DNA of 41,256 nucleotides from Saprospiraceae bacterium (GTDB lineage Bacteria > Bacteroidota > Bacteroidia > Chitinophagales > Saprospiraceae): positions 1 through 41,256 of the forward strand of contig JAHQWA010000083.1 of assembly GCA_019634045.1 (NCBI GenBank). The letters run 5' to 3'. The notes under the pieces are model-generated. The model saw nothing but the letters and a program-made list of their open reading frames with translations, was not told where the DNA came from and did no database searches. Below, piece after piece: positions 1 through 8,787 of the stretch (positions within the stretch are counted from its first letter, which is position 1; each line of letters begins with the position of its first letter). Made by a program: the position numbers and the translations under genes.

Positions 1-167
1 ACATGATTGGTTACAATGTAACCGAGCTAGTTGCCGAGGTAGTTGCAGCAAGAAAACTGGAAACTACTGGTCATGAAATCATTAAGTCTATCCACCCGCA
101 CCCGACCATGAGCGAAGCGGTAATGGAGGCCACCGCGGCAGCTTATGATGAAGTGATTCATCTCTAA
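1..167 (+). CDS. lpdA: Dihydrolipoyl dehydrogenase, C-terminal fragment
   Basis: Only the last 54 residues or so are inside the window; the gene begins to the left. The reading frame (codons from base 3) ends with IKSIHPHPTMSEAVMEATAA and a TAA at 165-167. HPHPTxSEA is the C-terminal signature of dihydrolipoamide dehydrogenase: the second His and the Glu form the catalytic dyad that relays protons to the active-site disulfide of the other subunit. The enzyme (E3) reoxidises the lipoyl groups of 2-oxoacid dehydrogenase complexes using FAD and NAD+. The FAD and NAD domains and the redox-active CxxxxC lie outside the window, so intactness cannot be judged. A strong terminator follows directly. 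Confidence 0.9.
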   Translation, partial: MIGYNVTELVAEVVAARKLETTGHEIIKSIHPHPTMSEAVMEATAAAYDEVIHL

Positions 168-195
168 GTCAAGAAAAAAATTAGAGCTAAATATA

Positions 196-233
196 AAGCC
201 CGGTGGTTGTGCAATTCAACCATCGGGCTTTTT
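196..233. terminator. Bidirectional intrinsic terminator after lpdA
   Basis: A 14-bp stem (arms 196-209 and 217-230, one G-T wobble, 7-nt loop) is followed by a T run to 233 on the plus strand. On the minus strand the same stem is followed by a T/A-rich stretch. It sits between the stop of lpdA (167) and the stop of the convergent hlyD-type gene (253), so it probably serves both. Confidence 0.9.
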
Positions 234-252
234 CTATCGGACTTGTAGGGCG

Positions 253-1539
253 CTAACTTATCGACCACCGTACTCGCTCAAACACCCATTCAATAAATCG
301 TTTTTCCTCCGTGATAATTTGTGCATCACCCAACATCATCTGGGATGGTTCGATGATCTTCCCCGTAGTCGTTTGCAAACCTTCAGGGAATTTAATTTCG
401 ATTTGAATCCGATTGTTATTAGGAATTTTTCCTTTCCGAGCCACCTCTCCTTGCACAGCTCCAAACTCTTGAAAAGGATAACTGGCAAATTTAACGATCA
501 CACGCTGTCCGGATCGAACTTTTCCCGAGCCCTGAATGGGCAAGTCCATGCGACCCAATAAGCCAGAATTCCCAGCAGGAATAATTACCAGTAAATTTTC
601 CCCCTGCTTGACAAATATCTTTTCGTTGATTCCCATAGGAATGGCCGCTAAGCCATTAATTGGGGCTATCACGAGGTATTCTTTCTTCCAAGCATCCAAA
701 CGATTCCTCAGCTCAATAAAGCTCTCCTTGAGCTGATTAGCTAAGCTACTCTTGCTTTGCTTGGACCCTTCTTCAAATCCATCAATCTCCTTGCGGATAG
801 CTCCTATTTCGAACTCTTTGTTCTTAATGTTGGATTCTGTGCCTTGTAAAAGTCGCTCTTTGGTTAGCTGTTCTTCCTGCGCTTGTCGAACCTTGCTCAG
901 GGTTGACCGGCTACTTTGATATAAATTTTGTTCCCGGACAAATCTTTCAGTAGCCAGCGCTAGCTCCTTTTCCAAAGTTTCTTTCTTGCGCTTTTCATAT
1001 TGGATCGTATTTCGGGCTCGCCGGATCTGCTGATTGAGCTGACTAATGCTTAATTTCTGTAGTTTCCCAGAGGCTCCTACCTCATACGCTTCCTTCTTTT
1101 CAAAGAAATCATACAAAGCATCCTGAATCTCCCCTAAGATTAAGTCCTTAGGAGGGTCAAAGCGTTCCACCGTGGCGATATTAAGATCCTTGACCCCCAC
1201 GATCTCATCTTCCAGGATATGAATATCCGTGTATTTAGCTTTGCTCTGGAAGGCCATTAGGGTTTGCCCCGCTTCCACCGTATCTTCATTGGCCACCAAG
1301 ATATCAGATATGAATGAGCCAGCATCGGCTACGATCGGACGAGGTGGTTCTACAGAGCTGACATTGATTTCTGCTTCTACCGTATCAGGATACTTAACGA
1401 AGTACGACATCCAGCCGATAATCACAATGGTCACCAAGGCAATGGTCGTCCCGTACCGAACCAACCAACTGGGCGGAGTACCCAATATCTCCTGGACCTC
1501 TTCACTCCGAATTTCGATATTATCTCTTGCAGATGGCAT
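253..1539 (-). CDS. HlyD-family membrane fusion protein of a C39 ABC exporter
   Basis: 428 residues. A short cytoplasmic N-terminus is followed by one membrane helix (about residues 30-48), a lipoyl/biotinyl-like half (about 60-100, with SFISDILVANEDTVEAGQ), a long Glu/Lys/Arg-rich coiled coil (about 165-280), the second lipoyl half (VIAPINGLAAIPMGINEKIFVKQGENL, split over about 290-320) and a C-terminal beta-barrel region. This is the layout of periplasmic adaptors that connect an inner-membrane ABC exporter to an outer-membrane channel in type I secretion. It lies 28 bp downstream of the peptidase-containing ABC transporter on the same strand, so the two are almost certainly co-transcribed. 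No TolC-like outer-membrane gene is present in the window. The family call is secure; the cargo is unknown. Confidence 0.88.
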   Translation of the reverse strand: MPSARDNIEIRSEEVQEILGTPPSWLVRYGTTIALVTIVIIGWMSYFVKYPDTVEAEINVSSVEPPRPIVADAGSFISDILVANEDTVEAGQTLMAFQSKAKYTDIHILEDEIVGVKDLNIATVERFDPPKDLILGEIQDALYDFFEKKEAYEVGASGKLQKLSISQLNQQIRRARNTIQYEKRKKETLEKELALATERFVREQNLYQSSRSTLSKVRQAQEEQLTKERLLQGTESNIKNKEFEIGAIRKEIDGFEEGSKQSKSSLANQLKESFIELRNRLDAWKKEYLVIAPINGLAAIPMGINEKIFVKQGENLLVIIPAGNSGLLGRMDLPIQGSGKVRSGQRVIVKFASYPFQEFGAVQGEVARKGKIPNNNRIQIEIKFPEGLQTTTGKIIEPSQMMLGDAQIITEEKRFIEWVFERVRWSIS

Positions 1540-1567
1540 AAAGGCTAGAAATTATGACTTCATAGGG

Positions 1568-3757
1568 TTAAGCGCCTAGTTCCAACTGATTCCGCACCAA
1601 TTGAAAATAAGCACCTCGTATATAGGTAAGTTCTTCGTGTGTTCCTTGTTCAACGATTTCTCCACTCTCTATCACAATGATGTTATCAGCATTCATTACG
1701 GTACTCAAACGGTGAGCTACAATAACTACCGTTTTCCCTCGGAAGAAATCTTCCAGGTTTTCCATAATCACCATCTCATTGTACGAATCAAGGGCTGTGG
1801 TAGCCTCATCGAAGAAGATGTAATCTGGGTCTTTATAGACGGCCCTTGCGATCAGCAAGCGTTGGCGTTGTCCTTGACTTAGGCCAAGGCCTTCTCTCCC
1901 GATTTTGGTATTATAGCCCAAGGGCAAGGATTCTATGAAATTCTGAATGTTGGCCACCTTAACGGCATTCAGTAACTTTTGTTTGTTCACAATTTCATCC
2001 CCCAAGGCGATATTCTTAGCAATGGAGTCATTAAAGATATAACCATCCTGTCGTACTACCCCGCACTTACTTCTCCACAGACGGTTGTGCAAGTTTTTCA
2101 GATTTACGTCCCCAAGGCGAATGGTTCCATCACTTGGAGTGTAAAAATTAAGTAAGAGCTTCAGAATGGTCGTCTTACCGCTACCACTGGTTCCTACAAT
2201 AGCCGTAGTCTTACCTTTTGGAATTCGGAGACTAACATTCTTCAATATCATGGGAGAGTGTGGGCCACTATACTGAAAATCAACTTTATCCATCGTCAAA
2301 TCGCCAAACTCTGGCAGCAAGGTGATTTTATCTTCAATATCTTCCTCGTCTTCTTTCGAATGAATCTCATTCATCCGTTCGAGACTAATCTTAGCATCTT
2401 GTAAAGAGCGAATGAATTCAATAAAGCGATTCAGTGGTGCATTAAGTTGCCCAATGATGTATTGGATCGCAACGAGCATACCTAGCGTCATTGAGCCATC
2501 TAAGACCGCCTTGGCCACCACGAATATGATAAAGATATTCTTCGTCTCATTGATGAAGGAAGCCCCCGAACGCTGCAATTGCTCGATCCGCAAAGCACTC
2601 ATGCTGGTACGGAACAATCGAGCCTGGATGCGTTCCCAAGCCCATCGCTTCTGCTTCTCTGCATTATGCAGTTTAATCTCCTGCATGCCGCTGATCATTT
2701 CGATCAGATTTCCCTGATTCTCGGCCGACTGATCAAACCGCTTATAATCCAACTCTCTCCGTCGTTTTTGGAAAAAGAACACCCAAGCTAAATTCGCCAG
2801 TGTTCCTATTAGGAAGAGCAGAAAAACTTCTGTATCCCAGGAGAACAAGATGAAAGAGAAGACAACGAACGTAAATAAAGAGAATATCGACTCTAAGGTA
2901 GTGGAAGTCAAAAAACGTTGGACCCGTTCATGGTCGGTAATCCGCTGCATTAGGTCACCGGTCATCTTGGCATCGAAAAACCGTAACGGCAATCGGGTCA
3001 ACTTGATCAAGAAGTCTGATATCAAACTAATGTTTACCCGCACCCCGACATGCAGAAATATCCAGGAGCGGAATAGTTCTACAGCACCATTCGTGATAAA
3101 CAGCACCAATTGTGCAACTACAATGAGCCAGATAAACGTCAGGTCGATATTTCCAATACCAATATCAACAATGGACTTGATCAAGAAAGGAGCAATTACT
3201 TGCAATACACTGCCTAAGATCAAGCCAACCACCAACTGAAAAATCAGGCCTTTAAATTTTCGGAAGTACGAAAAGACATACTTAAAGCCGGACTTATCAA
3301 TCTTGTCCCCATCGCGCTCATAGAACTCAGGGGTGGTTTCCATCAGTAGCAATACCCCTAACTCCTCCCCTGCTTCCTGGTCACTTAGCCAGTTTTCCAA
3401 GAACTCTTCCTTGGTCAACTTAAACTTACCTGCGGCAGGATCAGCGATCCAAACAAATTTCTGATTAGCCTTATACACTACCACGAAATGCTCCTGTCGC
3501 CAATGGGCAATACAGGGCATGGGAATATCTCTACTTAATCGATCAAAAGTGGTTTTAACAGCTAGGGACTGGATACCAATATGCTCGGCTGCATCACTTA
3601 TACCAAGGAGAGAAACACCTTGTTTTCCCATATAGGTAAGCTCCCTCAAATACTCCAGGGAGTAGTATCGTCCAAAATACCTGGCAACCATCCGAAGGCA
3701 AGTTGCCCCACAGTCCATGGCGTCGAGTTGCTGATAAAATGGAAAATTGTTCGGCAT
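1568..3757 (-). CDS. Peptidase-domain (C39) ABC exporter
   Basis: 729 residues from the ATG at 3757. A TTG 30 bases further upstream (3787) would add ten residues, but the ATG is preferred because family members begin close to the catalytic motif. Domains in order: N-terminal C39 bacteriocin-processing peptidase (about 1-140) with Q10, Cys16 (MDCGATC), the His of QEHFVVV and the Asp of ADPAAG; an ABC transmembrane domain with about six helices (about 160-440); and a nucleotide-binding domain with Walker A GTSGSGKTT, signature LSQGQRQRL, Walker B YIFFDEATTALD and H-loop VAHRLST. Such proteins cleave double-glycine leaders and export the released peptide. All catalytic residues are present, so it should be active. 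The HlyD partner follows 28 bp downstream. No double-glycine precursor gene is visible nearby, so the substrate is unknown. Confidence 0.92.
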   Translation of the reverse strand: MPNNFPFYQQLDAMDCGATCLRMVARYFGRYYSLEYLRELTYMGKQGVSLLGISDAAEHIGIQSLAVKTTFDRLSRDIPMPCIAHWRQEHFVVVYKANQKFVWIADPAAGKFKLTKEEFLENWLSDQEAGEELGVLLLMETTPEFYERDGDKIDKSGFKYVFSYFRKFKGLIFQLVVGLILGSVLQVIAPFLIKSIVDIGIGNIDLTFIWLIVVAQLVLFITNGAVELFRSWIFLHVGVRVNISLISDFLIKLTRLPLRFFDAKMTGDLMQRITDHERVQRFLTSTTLESIFSLFTFVVFSFILFSWDTEVFLLFLIGTLANLAWVFFFQKRRRELDYKRFDQSAENQGNLIEMISGMQEIKLHNAEKQKRWAWERIQARLFRTSMSALRIEQLQRSGASFINETKNIFIIFVVAKAVLDGSMTLGMLVAIQYIIGQLNAPLNRFIEFIRSLQDAKISLERMNEIHSKEDEEDIEDKITLLPEFGDLTMDKVDFQYSGPHSPMILKNVSLRIPKGKTTAIVGTSGSGKTTILKLLLNFYTPSDGTIRLGDVNLKNLHNRLWRSKCGVVRQDGYIFNDSIAKNIALGDEIVNKQKLLNAVKVANIQNFIESLPLGYNTKIGREGLGLSQGQRQRLLIARAVYKDPDYIFFDEATTALDSYNEMVIMENLEDFFRGKTVVIVAHRLSTVMNADNIIVIESGEIVEQGTHEELTYIRGAYFQLVRNQLELGA

Positions 3758-3961
3758 ATAGTAGGTCCTGCTGTTGATATTAAACAATGAAAATAAGATG
3801 TTACAAGCTAATTTTTATAATTTGTTGCCAGTTTTTTACACTTGTCCCTTTTCGGGAATTTAATGTTTGAAGAGCGTAATCTACGTACTAAGGCTTCTCT
3901 TTAGCTTCTAGATGTTTATATTGCCTCTAGATTTAGCGCACCTACAGATCGTAAATCACTG

Positions 3962-4915
3962 ATGTACAATACCTTTGTCTCTTTAATTAGTGTCATTCAG
4001 AAACCTGCGGATATCAAGGGTTTGCCAGTGTTCTTGGAAAAGGTTCATGATTTGATGACCGTCAACTTTTCTGATTATGAGGTCATTTTAATTAATAATC
4101 TTCCGGGTTATAATCTAGGAGATGAGCTTAAACAATTGGAGAAAGTATATAAAAATCAAGTCTTTATACTTAATCTTTCTACTTCAATTAACAAAAATCA
4201 CGCCATAATCGCAGGTCTAGATCGCTCCAATGGGGACTATACCATCGTTTTCGAACTAGAATTTGCGGATAACCCTGAACTTATTCTTCAACTCTTTCAG
4301 AAAACGCAAGAAAACTTCGATATCGTATATCTGCGTGGTACTGGACCAAAAGTGAGCCTCCGTTATCAAGTATTTTACCGCATTTTCTATTTTTTGCTTC
4401 GAAATTACTCCTCCCTGAAAATTGACGCGAGAGCCTATACCACTCGCATTATTTCTCGGCGGGCACTAAATTCTCTATTGAAGCTCCGCGAAAACCTGCG
4501 ATACATGAAGGCCCTGTATTCAATCGTAGGGTATAACACTTCCTATCTCGAAACATCCGTGGGTCAACCTATTGAGGCAGAAGAGGGCTTTTCAGAACGC
4601 TTCAAAACCTCCTTAATTGCCATCACTTCCTTCACGACCTTCCTAAACTCCCTAATGCTTTGGTTATTCATCTTATCACTGGCCTTCTTGATTGGGGTTG
4701 TAGTGAATGCCCTAGTTTTTAAATTCTCCGGAGCGGACCTTTTCGGCAACACCCAGGAAGCCCCACCGGGTTGGACCTTCTTGGTCATCCTCATTTCCAT
4801 CTTCTTTGCGGTGACCTGCCTGAATCTCTATATCATGTCCATCTACTTGGCCAATATTTATCACGAAATTAAGAAACGGCCGCTGTACATCATTGAATCG
4901 ATCCAGCGCCCCTAG
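3962..4915 (+). CDS. Membrane glycosyltransferase-2-like protein with altered active-site motifs
   Basis: 317 residues. The N-terminal 200 residues align in layout with the GT-A fold of polyprenyl-phosphate glycosyltransferases (DPM1/GtrB/ArnC type): LDRSNGDYTIVFELEFADNPE matches the usual GDxVVxxDADLQxPPE block in position. Two membrane helices follow (about 228-253 and 271-296), then IYHEIKKRPLYIIES, the typical end of this family. However, the usual N-terminal VDDGS is replaced by INNLPG (about 44-49), and the DxD-type metal motif reads ELE (98-100). The protein may therefore be inactive, use altered metal chemistry, or bind without transferring. It is divergent from the C39 exporter, with a 204-bp gap to that gene's ATG. 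Fold assignment is fairly secure; activity is doubtful. Confidence 0.72.
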   Translation: MYNTFVSLISVIQKPADIKGLPVFLEKVHDLMTVNFSDYEVILINNLPGYNLGDELKQLEKVYKNQVFILNLSTSINKNHAIIAGLDRSNGDYTIVFELEFADNPELILQLFQKTQENFDIVYLRGTGPKVSLRYQVFYRIFYFLLRNYSSLKIDARAYTTRIISRRALNSLLKLRENLRYMKALYSIVGYNTSYLETSVGQPIEAEEGFSERFKTSLIAITSFTTFLNSLMLWLFILSLAFLIGVVVNALVFKFSGADLFGNTQEAPPGWTFLVILISIFFAVTCLNLYIMSIYLANIYHEIKKRPLYIIESIQRP

Positions 4916-4917
4916 TC

Positions 4918-6495
4918 TTATCTTCGAGTACCACCTACATAATGGACCACCTTTGCCTGAGGATATTCATTTGACAGCAGCGCATCAACGTATAATTGAG
5001 CATCAGGCTGATTCTTAAAATGTCCAATTAAGTAAGCGTATTGCGTTTCCGAACGCTTTTCCAAATAGATGTTTTTGTACTGATTGAATAACTTATGATC
5101 CATGGAAAGGTATTCAGTAGTCGAAAGAATTTCGATTCGATACCCTTCATAGGTAGGTTCAATCGTCATAAACTCCTGCTCAAGGACTTTGGCGCTCGTG
5201 GTCCCTGCCTTGGGAGCTGAACTGAAGGTTTCTTCCTTCACTACTTCCGTTTTCGGATTGGACACTTGTCCCTTGGGAGTTGCATTCACCATCAAAGTCT
5301 TTTGGGGAGTTGGCGCTTCTCTGTTGGGTACGGAGACGATCTCCCCACGCAGCACCTCCTGAAGCAAGGCTTCCTCCTGTTCCTGACGGATTATATCACC
5401 CAGGCTCAAGCGTTCGATCGGGTCGCTATCTGCATAGCCAATGATTTTCAGTGCGGTTCTTCGATTGGCTTGGTGTTCCTTATCATCGCAATCCACATCA
5501 TCCGCACAATGATTTACCAATTGGCTCTCTCCATATCCTTTCGCCGATAATCTTTCGTAAGCTATCCCTCCATTCTTAGCAATGTATTCTACTGCCGCAT
5601 CTGCTCTAGCTTGTGATAATTTTCGATTGTCCCGTTTCTGTCCTCGCGAATCTGTATGAGACCCTAGTTCGATCAATAAGACCGGATTATCTTTTAATAA
5701 GGTGATCACCTTATCTAGTTCAAGGGCCGCATCCGCTCGGATTTCTGCGCTGTTGTAATCGTAATAGATGTTCTCCAAGGCAATGACCTTATCCAATCCC
5801 GCCTTTTCTAACTCCAGGTTAGCCAATAAGGTTCCCATGGCAAACCCTTGAGTAAGATTGTCTGATACGCCAGGGCCAGGGCCAATATCTTCCACGCCAT
5901 CAATGCACACGATGCAACCTTTCACATCCACATAGGCCTCAATACGCTTATTGAAGTACCCCTCCTTTCTAATCAAGAAGGTATAATGATTTCCCCTTTG
6001 CAAAGTGTATTTAAACTCAGGGCTCGGGTAAATCGGCATATCCAACTCCTGTTCCCGAGTGGTATTATTATACACCTCGATATGTGTATCTGTAATGGAA
6101 ATGGCCGAATCAGCCTTAGCCCGGGTTTCGGCTAGAGTCAACTCCAACAAGTAACCGGGCCTACGCTTCAACTTGATTTTAGGGAAAATCTTCTTCCCTG
6201 CCGCCAGGTCGTGCGTAGATTCTACAAGTTCTGCGGGAAAGAATAGGTTTTTGCTGGCGCGAATCAAGAGATCTTTGCCAGCAGGCACTTCGCATTTGAA
6301 GAATCCTTCCGTATTGGTATAGACCTCGGCAATCACTGATTCTGTAACTTGATCAATAACTTTAACTTGTACCTCATTTAGGTATCCGCGGTTATCGTCC
6401 TCAAAAACATAGCCTTCCAAAAAGACACTTTGTCCATTGGACAAAACCGGAAAGAACATAATCAATAGAATGGCAAAAAATAATGGGCGTTTCAT
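4918..6495 (-). CDS. OmpA-family peptidoglycan-anchoring protein with carboxypeptidase-like domain
   Basis: 525 residues with a signal peptide (MKRPLFFAILLIMFFPVLSNGQS). Residues about 24-110 form a carboxypeptidase-regulatory-like beta domain (LEGYVFEDDNRGYLNEVQV...TNTEGFF). A middle segment with paired Cys (GCIVCIDG) precedes a C-terminal-type OmpA domain (about 240-353) with YYDYNSAEIR, LGSHTDSRG and LSQARADA, which carry the diaminopimelate-binding Asp and Arg. After a Thr/Pro/Lys-rich linker, residues about 447-525 (YRIEILSTTEYLSMDH...YAYLIGHF...YPQAKVV) resemble a SPOR fold, which would be a second peptidoglycan-binding module. The protein probably ties the outer membrane or periplasmic assemblies to the wall. 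It converges on the glycosyltransferase-like gene with 2 bp between the stops. Confidence 0.82.
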   Translation of the reverse strand: MKRPLFFAILLIMFFPVLSNGQSVFLEGYVFEDDNRGYLNEVQVKVIDQVTESVIAEVYTNTEGFFKCEVPAGKDLLIRASKNLFFPAELVESTHDLAAGKKIFPKIKLKRRPGYLLELTLAETRAKADSAISITDTHIEVYNNTTREQELDMPIYPSPEFKYTLQRGNHYTFLIRKEGYFNKRIEAYVDVKGCIVCIDGVEDIGPGPGVSDNLTQGFAMGTLLANLELEKAGLDKVIALENIYYDYNSAEIRADAALELDKVITLLKDNPVLLIELGSHTDSRGQKRDNRKLSQARADAAVEYIAKNGGIAYERLSAKGYGESQLVNHCADDVDCDDKEHQANRRTALKIIGYADSDPIERLSLGDIIRQEQEEALLQEVLRGEIVSVPNREAPTPQKTLMVNATPKGQVSNPKTEVVKEETFSSAPKAGTTSAKVLEQEFMTIEPTYEGYRIEILSTTEYLSMDHKLFNQYKNIYLEKRSETQYAYLIGHFKNQPDAQLYVDALLSNEYPQAKVVHYVGGTRR

Positions 6496-6585
6496 GTAGT
6501 GTTGATCGTATTTGTTTGTATAATGACGAAATTTTTTTTCTTGGTCACCTCCTAAAGCGATCGGATCATCGCCTTTTGCTCAATT

Positions 6586-6633
6586 AAGTTGTCCAAGGGT
6601 AGTGCTATTGATGAAAATGGCTGTGGGCAACTT
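6586..6633. repeat. Imperfect inverted repeat in the fmt leader
   Basis: AAGTTGTCC at 6586-6594 and GGGCAACTT at 6625-6633 form a 9-bp stem with one mismatch around a 30-nt loop, 22 bp before the fmt start. It could fold in the leader mRNA. Nothing shows that it is functional. Confidence 0.3.
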
Positions 6634-6654
6634 CATTAAATCATAAATAAATAC

Positions 6655-7578
6655 ATGAGCTTGAGAATCGTTTTCATGGGTACACCTGAATTTGCAGTAC
6701 CCTCCTTGGCAATTTTACTGGAAAATGGCTATGATGTTGCAGGAGTAGTAACAGCAACTGATAAATACGGTGGAAGAGGCAACAAAGTTTTACTGGAATC
6801 CGCGGTCAAGAAGTATGCGGTTGAGCAAGGTATCAAGGTTTTGCAACCGACCAAACTCAGAGATCCCGCCTTTCTAGAAGCGCTTGCCGCCTTGAAAGCT
6901 GATTTGCAAATCGTCGTGGCTTTCCGTATGCTACCGGAGCTAGTTTGGGGCATGCCTAGCAAAGGTACCTTCAACTTGCATGGATCCTTGTTACCGAAGT
7001 ATCGGGGTGCTGCTCCGATCAACTGGGCCGTAATCCGAGGAGAAGAAACCACTGGGGTGACCACCTTCTTCATCCAACATAAAATAGATACCGGGGACAT
7101 CATTTTGCAACGAGAGTTGCCGATTGGTCCTGATGATACGGCAGGCGATGTTCACGATAAAATGATGCAGCTGGGAGCAGAAGCCGTGTTGGAAACCGTG
7201 CAACTCATCGAAAAAGGGGGAATTGAACTACAAGTACAAGATCACTCCGCCGCTACCAAAGCACCAAAACTCTTCAAGGAAACCTGCGAAATCAATTTCA
7301 ACCAGACTAGCGAAGAAGTCCATAATTTCATCAGAGGACTTAGTCCTTATCCGTCGGCTTGGACCACCTTGGATGGTAAGCAGCTAAAGATTTTGAAGAG
7401 TGAGCTGGTCATGACCATGGATATGCCTACCAGTCCTCCAGGTACTTTTTCCTCAGATAATAAGAGCTATATCCAGGTTAGTACAGTCAATGGCTATATC
7501 AATCTTTTAGAGTTACAACTGCAAGGAAGAAAGAGAATGAAAGTGAAAGATTTCCTGAATGGATATACCTTTGAGTAA
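6655..7578 (+). CDS. fmt: Methionyl-tRNA formyltransferase
   Basis: 307 residues, the usual length. The enzyme transfers a formyl group from 10-formyltetrahydrofolate to the amino group of Met-tRNAfMet in the cytoplasm, giving the initiator tRNA. The N-terminal catalytic domain begins MSLRIVFMGTPEFAVPSL and holds the active-site block NLHGSLLPKYRGAAPINWA (Asn and His) and the Asp of HKIDTGDII. The C-terminal OB-fold domain (about 205-300) includes FIRGLSPYPSAWT. It is a single plus-strand gene, 62 bp before the TRAP binding protein; functional linkage to that gene is not evident. Confidence 0.97.
   Translation: MSLRIVFMGTPEFAVPSLAILLENGYDVAGVVTATDKYGGRGNKVLLESAVKKYAVEQGIKVLQPTKLRDPAFLEALAALKADLQIVVAFRMLPELVWGMPSKGTFNLHGSLLPKYRGAAPINWAVIRGEETTGVTTFFIQHKIDTGDIILQRELPIGPDDTAGDVHDKMMQLGAEAVLETVQLIEKGGIELQVQDHSAATKAPKLFKETCEINFNQTSEEVHNFIRGLSPYPSAWTTLDGKQLKILKSELVMTMDMPTSPPGTFSSDNKSYIQVSTVNGYINLLELQLQGRKRMKVKDFLNGYTFE
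7566..7573 (+). promoter_or_regulatory. Possible -7 element upstream of dctP
   Basis: TACCTTTG matches the Bacteroidota -7 consensus TAnnTTTG. It lies inside the last codons of fmt, 67 bp before the dctP start. No clear -33 TTTG is found at the right spacing, so this may be a chance match. Confidence 0.3.
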
Positions 7579-7592
7579 AGTAAATTGTAACT

Positions 7593-7605
7593 TCCTACCG
7601 TAGGA
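7593..7605. promoter_or_regulatory. 13-bp palindrome upstream of dctP (operator candidate)
   Basis: TCCTACCGTAGGA is a perfect inverted repeat (6-bp arms around one central base) located 35 bp before the dctP ATG and just after the possible -7 element. The arms are too close to fold as a hairpin, so binding by a dimeric regulator is the more natural reading. No regulator gene is adjacent. Confidence 0.35.
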
Positions 7606-7640
7606 TTCAGCAAACTTTTCCGATCAAAACTGTTTAGAGC

Positions 7641-8765
7641 ATGAAATTAAGTAGAAAAGGATTCTTTAAAGGATTGGCGCTAGGGACCATTTCACTACCT
7701 CTTTTCCTACGATCACTCATGAGCGAGAATATCGCCCAAAATCAACAGGGAGGGCCGAACGTCATCAGTGGCAAACAGTACAATTGGAAAATGGTAACGA
7801 CTTGGCCCCCAAACTTCCCTATCCTGGGGGAAGCCTGTCAACATTACGCTGATCTGGTGAAGGAAATGTCTGGAGGAAGAATCAATATCCAAGTATTTGG
7901 AGGGGGCGAGTTGGTGCCGCCTTTAGAGACCTTTGATACCGTTCGGAATGGTGGAGCTGAGATGGGACACGGAGCAGCCTATTACTGGGCAGGGAAGATA
8001 CCCGCCGGGCAATTCTTTGGTTCGGTACCTTTTGGCATGAATGCCCAGCAATTGACCGCCTGGATTCTTACGGGAGGAGGTATGGAAATGTGGGAAGATC
8101 TCTACAAAGATTTCAACTTAGTTCCAATGCTTGCGGGTAATACGGGCGTGCAAATGGGAGGCTGGTTCAATCGTGAGATCAACAGTATTGAAGACTTGCA
8201 GGGCTTAAAAATGCGAATCCCTGGCTTGGGAGGTAAGGTTCTGGAAAAAGCGGGAGGAGCACCGGTATTATTAGCTGGTAGCGAAATTTATACGGGCCTG
8301 GAAAGAGGGGTTATTGATGCCACAGAATGGATTGGACCTTTTCACGATTCCAAAATGGGATTTCCTGAAATTGCCAAGTATTACTATTCCCCAGGCTGGC
8401 ATGAAATGGGTACGGCTTTGGAACTCATAGTGAATAAAGAAAAATTTGAAAGCTTACCTTTCGACTTACAGGCTATTCTTCGTACCGCCTCGCTGCGGAT
8501 CAGCACTTGGGTCCTAAGTGAAATGGAGACCAAAAATGCCGAGGTATTAGCGACCTTGATCAAGGATGGAGTAGATATTCGTCCTTTCCCACAGGAAGTG
8601 ATTGATCGGTTGAGGACATACACAGCAGAGGTGATTGAAGAAGTGACTGCCAATGATCCTATTGCAGCCAAGGTGTACGCGTCTTATGATGCTTACCGCA
8701 AAAGAGCTGCTGCCTGGTCAGAATGGACGGAGAAACTATTCTACACCAAAATCCAGAGCTCGTAA
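7641..8765 (+). CDS. dctP: TRAP transporter substrate-binding protein (DctP family, 2-oxoacid/mannitol-type)
   Basis: 374 residues. The N-terminus (MKLSRKGFFKGLALGTISLP) has an Arg-Lys pair before a hydrophobic stretch, resembling a Tat-type signal with RK instead of RR; a Sec signal is also possible. The mature part starts with YNWKMVTTWPPNFPILGE and carries GGGELVPPLETFDTV, LKMRIPGLGGKVLEKAGGAP (the conserved Arg that clamps the substrate carboxylate) and GVIDATEWIGP. These are features of the TakP/mannitol-chloroaromatic branch of DctP proteins, which bind 2-oxoacids or related organic acids in the periplasm. It would hand its ligand to the DctQM permease encoded by the two convergent genes just downstream. 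Substrate specificity is inferred from the subfamily only. Confidence 0.9.
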   Translation: MKLSRKGFFKGLALGTISLPLFLRSLMSENIAQNQQGGPNVISGKQYNWKMVTTWPPNFPILGEACQHYADLVKEMSGGRINIQVFGGGELVPPLETFDTVRNGGAEMGHGAAYYWAGKIPAGQFFGSVPFGMNAQQLTAWILTGGGMEMWEDLYKDFNLVPMLAGNTGVQMGGWFNREINSIEDLQGLKMRIPGLGGKVLEKAGGAPVLLAGSEIYTGLERGVIDATEWIGPFHDSKMGFPEIAKYYYSPGWHEMGTALELIVNKEKFESLPFDLQAILRTASLRISTWVLSEMETKNAEVLATLIKDGVDIRPFPQEVIDRLRTYTAEVIEEVTANDPIAAKVYASYDAYRKRAAAWSEWTEKLFYTKIQSS

Positions 8766-8787
8766 GTACACTTTGCAAAAAGATCGA

